Assembly: GCA_012517025.1 (NCBI GenBank)
Contig: JAAYVT010000704.1
Span: 1 to 13,589 of the forward strand
Reading direction: 5' to 3'
Source of the DNA: Phyllobacteriaceae bacterium
Lineage (GTDB): Bacteria; Pseudomonadota; Alphaproteobacteria; Rhizobiales; Ancalomicrobiaceae
DNA: 13,589 bases
The notes below the pieces were generated by a model. That model had not been told where the DNA came from. It did not search any database and saw nothing but the letters and a program-made list of their open reading frames with translations. Positions 6,815 to 13,461 of this stretch are shown in pieces. Each line of letters starts with the position of its first letter. Positions within the stretch are counted from its first letter, which is position 1. Both the position numbers and the translations under genes were made by a program.

Positions 6815-7183
6815 TCAGAGCGTCTGGACGTAGGCCTCGTAGGCCGCCTCGTCCATCAGGTCGGCGGTGTCGACGCCGGCCGGAACCTTCATCTTGACGA
6901 ACCAGCCGCCGGTCTCCGGCTCGAGGTTGACCAGGCTCGGATCGTCCGAGAGCTTGCCGTTCGCCTCGATCACCTCGCCGTCGAGCGGGGCGTAGACCTC
7001 GCTCGCCGCCTTGACCGATTCGACCACCGCCGCCTCGGCGCCCTTGGTCAGGGCCTTGCCGGCGTCCGGCAGTTCGACGAACACCACGTCGCCGAGCTGT
7101 TCCTGGGCGTAGGTGGTGATGCCGAAGGTGGCGACCTCGCCCTCGAGGACGATCCACTCGTGATCCTTGGTGTAGAGCTTCAT
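6815..7183 (-). CDS. gcvH: Glycine cleavage system H protein
   Basis: The product (122 aa, normal length) is the lipoyl carrier that shuttles the aminomethyl group from the P protein to the T protein and is then reoxidised by the L protein. The start MKLYTKDHEWI is typical, with GITTYAQEQLGDVVFVELPDAG next. The lipoylated lysine is K58 in AVVESVKAASEVYAPLDGEV. The C-terminal GGWFVKMKV and DEAAYEAYVQTL are intact. The start ATG at 7183 has AGGAG about 10 nt upstream. It is 25 nt downstream of gcvT, so the two are co-transcribed. No lipoate-attachment gene (lipA/lipB) is present in the window. Confidence 0.97.
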   Translation of the reverse strand: MKLYTKDHEWIVLEGEVATFGITTYAQEQLGDVVFVELPDAGKALTKGAEAAVVESVKAASEVYAPLDGEVIEANGKLSDDPSLVNLEPETGGWFVKMKVPAGVDTADLMDEAAYEAYVQTL

Positions 7184-7208
7184 GGGGATGGGTCTCCTGG
7201 GGAGGGGA

Positions 7209-8336
7209 TCAGCGGCGGAAGCCCGCCGGAACGAAGGGGAGGGCGACGACGCGGGCGGGAAGCGCCTTGCCGCGCACGATCAGATCGAGGTCGGTGCCGG
7301 GCATCGACAGGGTCAGCGGCACGTAGCCCATGGCGACCGGCCCTTCGACCGTCGGCCCGAAGCCGCCGGAGGTGACGCGGCCGACGATCGCGCCGTCCTT
7401 GGTGGCGATCTCGGCGCCCTCGCGGGCCGGCTGACGGCCGGCGACGAGCAGGCCGACGCGCATGCGGGCCGGGCCCTCGGCGAGTTCGCGCAGGATGCGC
7501 TCCGCCCCCGGGAAACCGCCCTCCTTGCGCCGGCGCTTCTGGATCGACCAGGAAAGGCCGCCCTCGATCGGCGAGGTGGTGGTGTCGATGTCGTGGCCGT
7601 AGAGGCAGAGGCCGCCCTCGAGCCGGAGCGAATCGCGGGCGCCGAGGCCGATCGGCTTCACCCGCGGATCCTGCAGCAGGAGATCCCACAGCCGCACCAC
7701 GTCGGTGTTCGAAACCGAGATCTCGAAACCGTCCTCGCCGGTGTAGCCTGAGCGCGACACCAGCATCGGCACGCCGGCGATGGTGTGGGCGGCGACGTCC
7801 ATGAAGCGCATGCCCCCGACGCTCGCGCCGAGCGCCTCGAGCACCGCCTCGGCCTCCGGTCCCTGCAGCGCCAGGAGCGCCCGGTCGTCGTAGGTCTCGA
7901 GCGTCACCCCGGCCGGCAGATGGGCGGCGATGTGAGCCCAGTCGGCCGCCTTGCAGGCGGCGTTGACGACGAGCAGCAGACGCCCGTCGGCGCCCGCCTC
8001 GCGCGAGAACATCAGATCGTCGAGGATGCCGCCGTCGGCGTTCAGGAGCTGCGAATAGCGCTGCCGTCCCTCGCCGAGGCCGAGAACGTCGGCCGGGATC
8101 ATCGCCTCCAACGCCCGCGCCGTGGTCGCGTGGTCGGGGCCGACCAGCGCCCCCTGGCCCATGTGCGAGACGTCGAACAGGCCGGCGTGCGCCCGCGTCC
8201 ATTGATGCTCGACGAGGATGCCGGTCGGATACTGCACCGGCATCAGATAGCCGGCGAAGGGCACCATGCGTGCGCCGAGGGCGACGTGCGAGGTGGCGAG
8301 CGGGGTTTCGAGAACGGGGGTGTCGGCTTCGGTCAT
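7209..8336 (-). CDS. gcvT: Glycine cleavage system T protein (aminomethyltransferase)
   Basis: The product (375 aa) releases NH3 from aminomethyl-lipoyl-GcvH and transfers the one-carbon unit to tetrahydrofolate, giving 5,10-methylene-THF. Landmarks in order: GARMVPFAGYLMPVQYP, GLFDVSHMGQ (54-61), GGILDDLMF with the catalytic Asp at about residue 106-107, and SGYTGEDGFEISV. GLGARDSLRLEGGLCLYGHDI follows, with KGGF-like and GYVP elements in the C-terminal domain. I chose ATG 8336, with GGAG placed 8 nt upstream. The frame stays open to 8654, but that extension runs through the conserved glycine riboswitch and lacks family similarity. It is the first gene of the gcv operon. Confidence 0.97.
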   Translation of the reverse strand: MTEADTPVLETPLATSHVALGARMVPFAGYLMPVQYPTGILVEHQWTRAHAGLFDVSHMGQGALVGPDHATTARALEAMIPADVLGLGEGRQRYSQLLNADGGILDDLMFSREAGADGRLLLVVNAACKAADWAHIAAHLPAGVTLETYDDRALLALQGPEAEAVLEALGASVGGMRFMDVAAHTIAGVPMLVSRSGYTGEDGFEISVSNTDVVRLWDLLLQDPRVKPIGLGARDSLRLEGGLCLYGHDIDTTTSPIEGGLSWSIQKRRRKEGGFPGAERILRELAEGPARMRVGLLVAGRQPAREGAEIATKDGAIVGRVTSGGFGPTVEGPVAMGYVPLTLSMPGTDLDLIVRGKALPARVVALPFVPAGFRR

Positions 8337-8373
8337 CGGGCGCACTCCGGGATCGGACACGTGAGGGAGCGTT

Positions 8374-8389
8374 CGGATCGATCGATCCG
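8374..8389. promoter_or_regulatory. 16-bp perfect palindrome between glycine riboswitch and gcvT start
   Basis: CGGATCGATCGATCCG is a perfect palindrome, 37 nt upstream of the gcvT ATG and just after aptamer 2. Its arms share the 7-mer CGATCCG/CGGATCG with a hairpin inside aptamer 2 (8431-8437 and 8444-8450). They can also pair for 6 bp with CGATCC next to the gcvT Shine-Dalgarno (8350-8355). It may be part of the expression platform or a protein-binding site; the choice is not decided by sequence. Confidence 0.4.
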
Positions 8390-8392
8390 TTC

Positions 8393-8622
8393 GCGCCCCC
8401 TCTGTCGGAAGACCTGAGAGTTTCCCGAAACGATCCGACCGAGCGGATCGCCTTCGGTTACGCCTTCGGTGAGCCGCATGACGAGCACGCGACTGCTTTC
8501 CAGAGTGTCGCTCGCCCCCGCGGTCCTTGGACCTGAGAGTTTCCGGGGCGGTTTCTCCTTCGGCGCCGGAGACTTCGAGAAGTGGACTTCGCGAAGTCGC
8601 CGGGCTCTCCCGCCGGGGCGCG
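8393..8622 (-). promoter_or_regulatory. Tandem (two-aptamer) glycine riboswitch
   Basis: On the minus strand, aptamer 1 (about 8526-8622) has GGGAGAGCC, a long P3 with complementary GACTTCG/CGAAGTC, the conserved GCCGAAGGAG, and AAACTCTCAGG. Its P1 closes with CGCCCC near 8615-8620 pairing with GGGGCG near 8512-8517. Aptamer 2 (about 8393-8505) has CACTCTGGAAAG, CACCGAAGGCG, a 7-bp CGATCCG/CGGATCG hairpin, and GGGAAACTCTCAGG. CTCTG then pairs with CAGAG to close it. A short linker joins them, as in classical cooperative glycine riboswitches, which switch on glycine cleavage genes when glycine is abundant. The location directly in front of gcvT fits. No T-tract terminator is seen, so control is probably of translation or Rho access. 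Confidence 0.93.
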
Positions 8623-8674
8623 TCGATCCCGTCGCCGGGACTCGATCGAGGCACGACCGAGCCTCGACGGTTCG

Positions 8675-8703
8675 TCGATAGAAGAGGCGACGACGCGCGT
8701 CAA
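8675..8703 (-). promoter_or_regulatory. Candidate promoter of the gcv operon
   Basis: On the minus strand TTGACG (8698-8703) and TATCGA (8675-8680) are 17 bp apart; CTATCG with a 16-bp gap is an alternative reading closer to the alphaproteobacterial -10. Transcription would start near 8668, about 45 nt before aptamer 1. The -10 match is only moderate, but the position is what the riboswitch requires. Confidence 0.5.
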
Positions 8704-8722
8704 CGCCTCAGCCGGTCGCTGC

Positions 8723-8734
8723 CGGAAATTTCCG
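8723..8734. promoter_or_regulatory. A/T-cored 12-bp palindrome upstream of the gcv promoter
   Basis: CGGAAATTTCCG is a perfect palindrome with an AAATTT core that stands out in very GC-rich DNA. It lies 10 nt after the lipoprotein stop and 20 bp upstream of the gcv -35 candidate. It could be an activator or repressor site, or a weak terminator hairpin for the lipoprotein gene. Confidence 0.35.
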
Positions 8735-8743
8735 CCGCCCTGC

Positions 8744-9412
8744 TCAGTCCTTGGTCACCGGCTTCTTGCCCTTCTTGGGCTTGGCCGGTCCGCGCACGTC
8801 GCCGTGGCCGTCGAGGCCGACGTAGATCGTCGCCGCCTGGCTCTCGGGAATCGTCAGCGAAATGCCGTCGTCGACCACCGAGAACAACCCCGAATAGTCG
8901 GGCGCCTGGACGTCGACGGTGGTGGCGATGAGCTTGGAATAGAGCACCTTCTCGCCGGCGGTGACGGCGATGCGCACCGGCACGGTGACCTTGCCGGTCG
9001 CCGCGTTGCGGCCCGACAACACCCGGCCGGCGACCCCGACCCGGATGTTGATGCCGCCGCCGGCGGCGTTCTCGCAGTCGCGTGCCACCCGCTGCACGCT
9101 CGCCTGGAAGCGCACCGCGTCGAAATTGTTCTGCTTGCCCGGCTCGAAGATCGGCATGAACTCGGTGCCGTCGCGCACCAGCGCCTCCGGGCAGATCGGG
9201 GTGGCGGCGTAGACCGCCGGGTCCATCTCCTTCGGCCCGGTCAGCGTGCCGGAGAGGATCTTGGACGCCGAGAAGTCGGAGCCGATGCCTTCGCTGGCGC
9301 CACCGCAGCCGGCGAGCGCCAGCGGCAGGAGCAGCGCGGCGGCCGCGCGGAGCGAGGCCTGGGCCCTGCGGCCGGTCGTCGAAGGCCGGGAAGTCTCGAG
9401 CCGGAGTGACAT
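8744..9412 (-). CDS. Predicted lipoprotein of unknown function, 222 aa
   Basis: The N-terminus has an arginine-containing n-region, a hydrophobic run AAAALLLPLALAG and the lipobox LALAGC with lipid-acceptor C36, so the mature protein should be membrane-anchored in the envelope. The mature part contains ICPEALVRDGT, AVRFQASVQRVARDCENAGG-like sequence, INIRVGVAGRVLSG, KVTVPVRIAVTAGEKVLYSK and IYVGLDG. This pattern occurs in a conserved family of alphaproteobacterial lipoproteins of unknown role, probably a beta-rich fold. A lysine-rich tail (AKPKKGKKPVTKD) ends it. I prefer ATG 9412, which has AGGGAG 11 nt upstream; an in-frame ATG at 9460 lies inside the likely -10 element. It is divergent from ispH and in the same direction as the gcv operon, which has its own promoter. 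Confidence 0.8.
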   Translation of the reverse strand: MSLRLETSRPSTTGRRAQASLRAAAALLLPLALAGCGGASEGIGSDFSASKILSGTLTGPKEMDPAVYAATPICPEALVRDGTEFMPIFEPGKQNNFDAVRFQASVQRVARDCENAAGGGINIRVGVAGRVLSGRNAATGKVTVPVRIAVTAGEKVLYSKLIATTVDVQAPDYSGLFSVVDDGISLTIPESQAATIYVGLDGHGDVRGPAKPKKGKKPVTKD

Positions 9413-9456
9413 GGAACGCGGTGCTCCCTCTCGTCGGTGCGTCGGGCGAGGCTCCT

Positions 9457-9485
9457 CCATAGCACCGCGCTTCGCCTCGCGCCAA
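9457..9485 (-). promoter_or_regulatory. Candidate promoter of the lipoprotein gene
   Basis: On the minus strand TTGGCG (9480-9485) and CTATGG (9457-9462) are 17 bp apart, resembling the alphaproteobacterial TTGAC-N17-CTATAT pattern. Transcription would begin near 9450, which favours translation from ATG 9412 over ATG 9460. Confidence 0.4.
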
Positions 9486-9524
9486 GCGTTCGAAGGACGC
9501 GAGCCCGTCGCCGTGCCGCCGTCC

Positions 9525-9554
9525 TTGACAGGCGCCCGCCCGCTCCCTCTATTC
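9525..9554 (+). promoter_or_regulatory. Candidate promoter of the ispH operon
   Basis: TTGACA (9525-9530) is a perfect -35, followed by CTATTC (9549-9554) with an 18-bp gap, or TCTATT with 17. Transcription would start near 9561, giving a leader of about 28 nt with CGGAGG before the ispH ATG. Confidence 0.6.
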
Positions 9555-9588
9555 CGCCCGAACGTTCCGCCACCTTCCGGAGGCCGCC

Positions 9589-10554
9589 ATGGGCTCGCCC
9601 CCCCTCGACATTCTGCTCGCCGCCCCGCGCGGCTTCTGCGCCGGCGTCGATCGCGCCGTGCAGATCGTCGAACAGGCGCTCGCCCGCTTCGGCGCCCCGG
9701 TCTACGTCCGTCACGAGATCGTCCACAACCGCTTCGTCGTCGACGGTCTGCGCCGCCGCGGCGCGGTCTTCGTCGAATCCCTCGACGAGATCCCCGATCG
9801 CGCCCGCCCGGTGATCTTCTCCGCCCACGGCGTGCCGAAGTCGGTGCCCGCCGACGCCGAGCGTCTCGGCCTGACCTGGCTCGACGCCACCTGTCCGCTG
9901 GTCACCAAGGTTCATCGCGCCGCCGAGAGCCACCACGCCAAGGGCCGACACGTCCTCCTGATCGGCCACACCGGTCACCCGGAAGTGATCGGCACCATGG
10001 GCCAGCTGCCCGTCGGCGCCGTCACCCTGGTGACCTCGGTCGCCGACGCCGAGACGGTGACGCCGCCGGCCGGCGTGCCGCTCGCCTACACGACTCAGAC
10101 CACCTTGTCGGTCGACGACACTCGCGAGATCGTCGAGGTGTTGAAAGCTCGCTTCCCCGAGATCGCCGGGCCGCATCGCCAGGACATCTGCTACGCCACC
10201 ACCAACCGCCAGGAGGCGGTCAAGGCGATCGCCCCGCGGGTCGAGGCGATGATCGTGGTCGGCGCGCCGAATTCGTCGAATTCGCAGCGCCTGCGCGAGG
10301 TCGCCGAGCGCGAGGGCTGCCGTGCCGTGCTGCTCGCCTCCGCCGCCGACATCGATTGGCCGAGCTTCGAGGGCGTGAACCGGCTCGGCATCACCGCCGG
10401 CGCCTCGGCGCCGGAAGTGTTGGTCGAGGAGATGATCGCCGCCTTCGCCGCCCGCCGCGAGGTCCGCGTCGAGACGGTGGTGACGGCGGAGGAGACGGTG
10501 GTCTTCAACCTGCCCAAGGGCCTGCGCGACGACGCGGCCGACGCGGAGGCGTGA
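9589..10554 (+). CDS. ispH: 4-hydroxy-3-methylbut-2-enyl diphosphate reductase
   Basis: The product (321 aa) is the last enzyme of the MEP isoprenoid pathway. It reduces HMBPP to IPP and DMAPP with a [4Fe-4S] cluster in the cytoplasm. The three cluster cysteines are present: C17 in PRGFCAGVDRAV, C102 in DATCPLVTKVH and C201 in DICYATTNRQEAV. Also seen are YVRHEIVHNRFVV, VIFSAHGVPKSV, LIGHTGHPEVIGTMGQ, YTTQTTLSVDDT and GAPNSSNSQRLREVA, and GITAGASAPEVLVEEMI near the end. Start ATG 9589 has CGGAGG 5 nt upstream. It heads the operon; thrB starts 4 nt after its stop, using a GGAGG site (10545-10549) inside the ispH end. It is of normal length with no missing residues. Confidence 0.97.
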   Translation: MGSPPLDILLAAPRGFCAGVDRAVQIVEQALARFGAPVYVRHEIVHNRFVVDGLRRRGAVFVESLDEIPDRARPVIFSAHGVPKSVPADAERLGLTWLDATCPLVTKVHRAAESHHAKGRHVLLIGHTGHPEVIGTMGQLPVGAVTLVTSVADAETVTPPAGVPLAYTTQTTLSVDDTREIVEVLKARFPEIAGPHRQDICYATTNRQEAVKAIAPRVEAMIVVGAPNSSNSQRLREVAEREGCRAVLLASAADIDWPSFEGVNRLGITAGASAPEVLVEEMIAAFAARREVRVETVVTAEETVVFNLPKGLRDDAADAEA

Positions 10555-10558
10555 CGTC

Positions 10559-11533
10559 ATGGCGGTCTACACCGAGGTTTCCGACGAGGATCTCGATCGC
10601 TTCGTCGCCCTCTACGACATCGGCCGGGTGCGCTCCTGCAAGGGCATCGCGGAAGGGGTGGAGAACTCCAACTACCTCCTCCAGACCGAGGCCGGGCGCT
10701 ACATCCTGACCCTCTACGAGAAGCGGGTCGATCCGAACGATCTGCCCTTCTTCATCGGCCTGATGGACCATCTGGCGAGCCGCGGCCTCGGTTGCCCGCT
10801 GCCCGTGCGCGCCCGCTCCGGCGCCGCGCTCGGCGAGCTCGCCGGCCGTCCCGCCGCGATCGTCACCTTCCTCGACGGCCAATGGGTGCGCCGGCCGACG
10901 GCGCGCCACTGCGGCCTGCTCGGCGAGGCCTTGGCGCGCATGCATCTCGCCGGCCGCGACTTCGCCGTCCGCCGGCCGAACGCCCTGTCGATGCCGTCGT
11001 GGCGGCCGCTGTGGGAACGCTCCCGCGCCCGCGCCCACGAGGTCGCCCCCGAGCTCTCCGCCGACGTCGAGGACGAGCTGAAAGTGCTTGAGGCGTCGTG
11101 GCCCCGTGAGGGCGCCTTGCCCTGGGGGGTGATCCACGCCGATCTCTTCCCCGACAACGTCTTCTTCCTCGGCGATCGGCTCTCCGGCCTGATCGACTTC
11201 TATTTCGCCTGCGACGACATGCTCGCCTACGACGTCGCGGTGTGTCTGAATTCCTGGTGCTTCGAGCCGGATCTCTCCTTCGACTTCACCAAGGGCCGCG
11301 CCTTCCTCGCCGCCTACGAGAGCGTGCGGCGGTTGGAACCGGCCGAGGTCGAGGCGCTGCCGTTGCTCGCCAGCGGCTCGGCCCTGCGCTTCCTGCTGAC
11401 CCGGCTCTACGACTGGCTGAACGTGCCGCCCGGCGCGCTGGTGAAGCCGAAGGATCCGCTCGAGTATCACCGCAAGCTGCGCTTCCACCGTTCGATCTCC
11501 GGCGCCGCCGCCTACGGGCTCGATCCCCGATGA
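10559..11533 (+). CDS. thrB: Homoserine kinase (APH-fold, ThrB type)
   Basis: The product (324 aa) phosphorylates homoserine for threonine synthesis. It belongs to the APH/choline-kinase-fold homoserine kinases found in many alpha- and gammaproteobacteria, not to the GHMP-fold ThrB of E. coli. The start MAVYTEVSDEDLDRFVALYD and the GVENSNYLLQTEAGRYILTLYEKR strand pair are typical. The catalytic loop is HADLFPDNVFF (H193, D195, N200) and the metal site is IDFYFACDD (D213). CFEPDLSFDF follows. The ATG at 10559 is 4 nt after ispH. The stop overlaps the rnhA start as ATGA, so translation is coupled. The ispH-thrB-rnhA order is a conserved arrangement in Hyphomicrobiales. Confidence 0.95.
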   Translation: MAVYTEVSDEDLDRFVALYDIGRVRSCKGIAEGVENSNYLLQTEAGRYILTLYEKRVDPNDLPFFIGLMDHLASRGLGCPLPVRARSGAALGELAGRPAAIVTFLDGQWVRRPTARHCGLLGEALARMHLAGRDFAVRRPNALSMPSWRPLWERSRARAHEVAPELSADVEDELKVLEASWPREGALPWGVIHADLFPDNVFFLGDRLSGLIDFYFACDDMLAYDVAVCLNSWCFEPDLSFDFTKGRAFLAAYESVRRLEPAEVEALPLLASGSALRFLLTRLYDWLNVPPGALVKPKDPLEYHRKLRFHRSISGAAAYGLDPR

Positions 11534-12012
11534 CCGAGACCGCGACCGACACCGTCCGCATCCACACCGACGGCGCCTGTTCCGGCAACCCCGGCCCGGG
11601 CGGCTGGGGCGCGCTGGTCGAGTGGCGCGGCCACGTCAAGGAGCTGAACGGCGGCGAGGCCGAGACCACCAACAACCGCATGGAGATGATGGCGGCGATC
11701 GTCGCGCTGGAGACTCTGACCCGGCCCTGCACCATCGATCTGTGGACCGATTCGGCCTATCTCAAGGGCGGCATCACCGGCTGGATCCACGGCTGGAAGA
11801 AGAACGGCTGGAAGACCGCCGACAAGAAACCGGTGAAGAACGTCGACCTCTGGCAACGGCTCGAGGCGGCGTTGGAGCGCCACACCGTCTCCTGGCACTG
11901 GATCAAGGGCCACGCCGGCCACGCCGAGAACGAGCGCGCCGACGAGCTCGCCCGCGCCGGCATGGCCCCGTTCAAACCGCGCCCGCGCGCCGAACCCGGG
12001 AGCGACGCGTGA
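11530..12012 (+). CDS. rnhA: Ribonuclease HI
   Basis: The product (160 aa) cleaves RNA in RNA-DNA hybrids (R-loops, Okazaki primers). The four carboxylates of the active site are present: D14 in HTDGACSGNPGPGGW, E52 in TTNNRMEMMA, D74 in LWTDSAYL and D138 in NERADELARAG. The mobile histidine H128 is in KGHAGHAEN. The basic protrusion around WIHGWKKNGWKTADKKPVKN is the substrate-handle region of bacterial RNase HI. ATG 11530 overlaps the thrB stop by 4 nt; the frame is open further upstream inside thrB, but similarity begins here. Its TGA overlaps the GTG of the next gene. The C-terminal tail (FKPRPRAEPGSDA) is short and unstructured. Confidence 0.97.
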   Translation: MTETATDTVRIHTDGACSGNPGPGGWGALVEWRGHVKELNGGEAETTNNRMEMMAAIVALETLTRPCTIDLWTDSAYLKGGITGWIHGWKKNGWKTADKKPVKNVDLWQRLEAALERHTVSWHWIKGHAGHAENERADELARAGMAPFKPRPRAEPGSDA

Positions 12013-12917
12013 CCGCCTCCGCCCTCCGTGTCGCCATCCTCGCCAATCCCTCCGCCGGCCGTCACGCCCCGCGCGACCTCGATCGGCTCGCCACGCGTCT
12101 CGCCGCCGCCGGCTGCGCCGTGACCCGGGTGCTGGGCGAGCGCCCCGGCGATCTCGCCCGCGCCGCCGCCACCCTCGACGTCGACGTGGTGGCGGTCGCC
12201 GGCGGCGACGGCACCCTCAACTCGGTGGTCGGCGCCCTCGTCGCCCGCCCCGGCGCCCGTCCGCGTCTCGCCGTGATCCCGCAGGGCACGGCCAACGTCA
12301 TGGTCGCCGAATACGCCCTGCCGACCCGGATCGAGGCGATCGCCGCCGCGATCGTCGGCGGTCGCGCCCGTCCGCTCCATCTCGGCCGCGCCGGCCGGGA
12401 CGGTGAGGCGGCGCGTCCGTTCTTCCTGGCGACCTCCGCCGGCTTCGACGCCGAGGTGGTGCACCGGGTCGAGAGCCGGGGTCGTCGGCGTTTCAAGAAA
12501 CTCGCCTTCGTGGTCACCGCGCTGCGGCGCGGGCTCGCTCGCCGCGCCCCGGTCGAGGCGGTGGTGGTCGCCCCCGACGGGGCGGAGACGCGTCATCGTC
12601 TGGGCTTGGCGGTGGTGGCGAAGTCGAGCCGCTACGGCGGCCCGTTCCGGTTGACCGGCGAGACGGCGATGGATCGCCCCGGTCTGCGCCTCGTCGGCTT
12701 GCGCCGGGTCGACGTCGGCAGCCTTCTCTCGGCCGCAGTCCGGCTCGGTCTCGGTCGGCTCGAGGGCGAGAACGTGGTCTCGCTGCCGGTGGCGCGGGCG
12801 CGGCTCGCGGCCGTCGCCGGAGACGAAATCGCCGTCCAGGTGGACGGCGATCCGCATGGGCTGACCCCGGTCGTCGTCGAGGCGATGACCGAGGCCTTGG
12901 AGGTGGTGGTCGCCTGA
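12009..12917 (+). CDS. Diacylglycerol-kinase-family lipid kinase (YegS/DagK-like)
   Basis: The product (302 aa) has the DAGK catalytic domain at its start: VAILANPSAGR (8-18), VVAVAGGDGTLNSVV with the nucleotide-binding GGDGT at 65-69, and IPQGTANVMVAEYALP (GTANV 93-97). The C-terminal beta-sandwich domain includes TSAGFDAEVVH, SSRYGGPFRL and the closing VQVDGDP. This family phosphorylates lipids such as diacylglycerol, phosphatidylglycerol or sphingoid bases; the substrate here is not readable from sequence. Start is GTG 12009, which overlaps the rnhA TGA (GTGA) and has GGGAG 6 nt upstream. The overlap implies translational coupling to rnhA. A GTG start and its position at the operon's end suggest lower or accessory expression. 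There are no membrane segments; it should act at the inner membrane surface. Confidence 0.88.
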   Translation: MTASALRVAILANPSAGRHAPRDLDRLATRLAAAGCAVTRVLGERPGDLARAAATLDVDVVAVAGGDGTLNSVVGALVARPGARPRLAVIPQGTANVMVAEYALPTRIEAIAAAIVGGRARPLHLGRAGRDGEAARPFFLATSAGFDAEVVHRVESRGRRRFKKLAFVVTALRRGLARRAPVEAVVVAPDGAETRHRLGLAVVAKSSRYGGPFRLTGETAMDRPGLRLVGLRRVDVGSLLSAAVRLGLGRLEGENVVSLPVARARLAAVAGDEIAVQVDGDPHGLTPVVVEAMTEALEVVVA

Positions 12918-12930
12918 GGCGGTCGCTCAG
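12914..12930. terminator. Short inverted repeat spanning both stop codons of convergent genes
   Basis: CTGAG (12914-12918) and CTCAG (12926-12930) are complementary, and they contain the TGA of the lipid kinase and the TGA (minus) of the peroxiredoxin. Only 9 nt separate the two genes. The 5-bp stem is too weak for a confident terminator; it is the only structure seen here, so convergent transcripts may overlap. Confidence 0.2.
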
Positions 12931-13412
12931 AACTTGCCGACCATGCAGGCGCCGCCGGTCAGTTCCGCCACGCCGGCCTTCTCCTCGAAGGCGAGGTCCT
13001 TCACCACGCCGTCGACGACGATCATCGAATAGCGCTGCGAGCGCAGGCCGAGGCCGCCGGCGGTGAGGTCGAGGGTCAGGCCGATCGCCTTGGCGAAGTC
13101 GGCCGAGCCGTCGGCGAGGAACAGGATTTCGCTCTCGGCGCCGGAGGCCTTGGCCCAGGCGTCCATCACGAAGACGTCGTTGACGGCGGGGCAGGCGATT
13201 GTGTCGACGCCCTTGCCGTGCAGAGCGGCGGCGTTCTCGAGGTAACCCGGCAGATGCGACTTCGAGCAGGTCGGGGTGAAGGCGCCGGGCACCGCGAAGA
13301 GCGCGACGGTCTTGCCCTTGAACACCTCGTCGGTGGAGATCGCGGCGGGGACGCCGTCTTTCATGGTCTTGAAGGTGACGGAGGGAAGGCGGTCGCCGAC
13401 GGCGATGGTCAT
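12927..13412 (-). CDS. Peroxiredoxin, Prx5 (type II) family
   Basis: The product (161 aa) is a thiol peroxidase of the Prx5 / atypical 2-Cys group that reduces H2O2 and alkyl hydroperoxides in the cytoplasm. The peroxidatic cysteine is C49 in PGAFTPTCSKSHLPGY. C74 in GVDTIACPAVNDVFVMDAW is where the resolving cysteine of plant-type PrxII lies. A third cysteine, C156, sits in the C-terminal GGACMVGKF. The end SQRYSMIVVDGVVKDL is also typical. ATG 13412 has AGGAG 7 nt upstream. Reduction is by glutaredoxin/glutathione or thioredoxin in relatives; no reductase is fused here. A partial gene in the same direction ends 49 nt upstream, so they may share a transcript. Confidence 0.93.
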   Translation of the reverse strand: MTIAVGDRLPSVTFKTMKDGVPAAISTDEVFKGKTVALFAVPGAFTPTCSKSHLPGYLENAAALHGKGVDTIACPAVNDVFVMDAWAKASGAESEILFLADGSADFAKAIGLTLDLTAGGLGLRSQRYSMIVVDGVVKDLAFEEKAGVAELTGGACMVGKF

Positions 13413-13461
13413 GTCGGATCTCCTGGGGTGAGAGGCGGGAGCCTCGGGATCGCCGATGGAT

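Noticed and set aside
8337..8654. N-terminal extension of gcvT in an open frame up to 8654
   Set aside because: The stretch encodes the conserved tandem glycine riboswitch, and GcvT family proteins start at the MTEADTP region, which has its own Shine-Dalgarno.
9413..9460. ATG at 9460 as lipoprotein start
   Set aside because: It would put 16 extra charged residues before the signal peptide and falls inside the likely -10 element.
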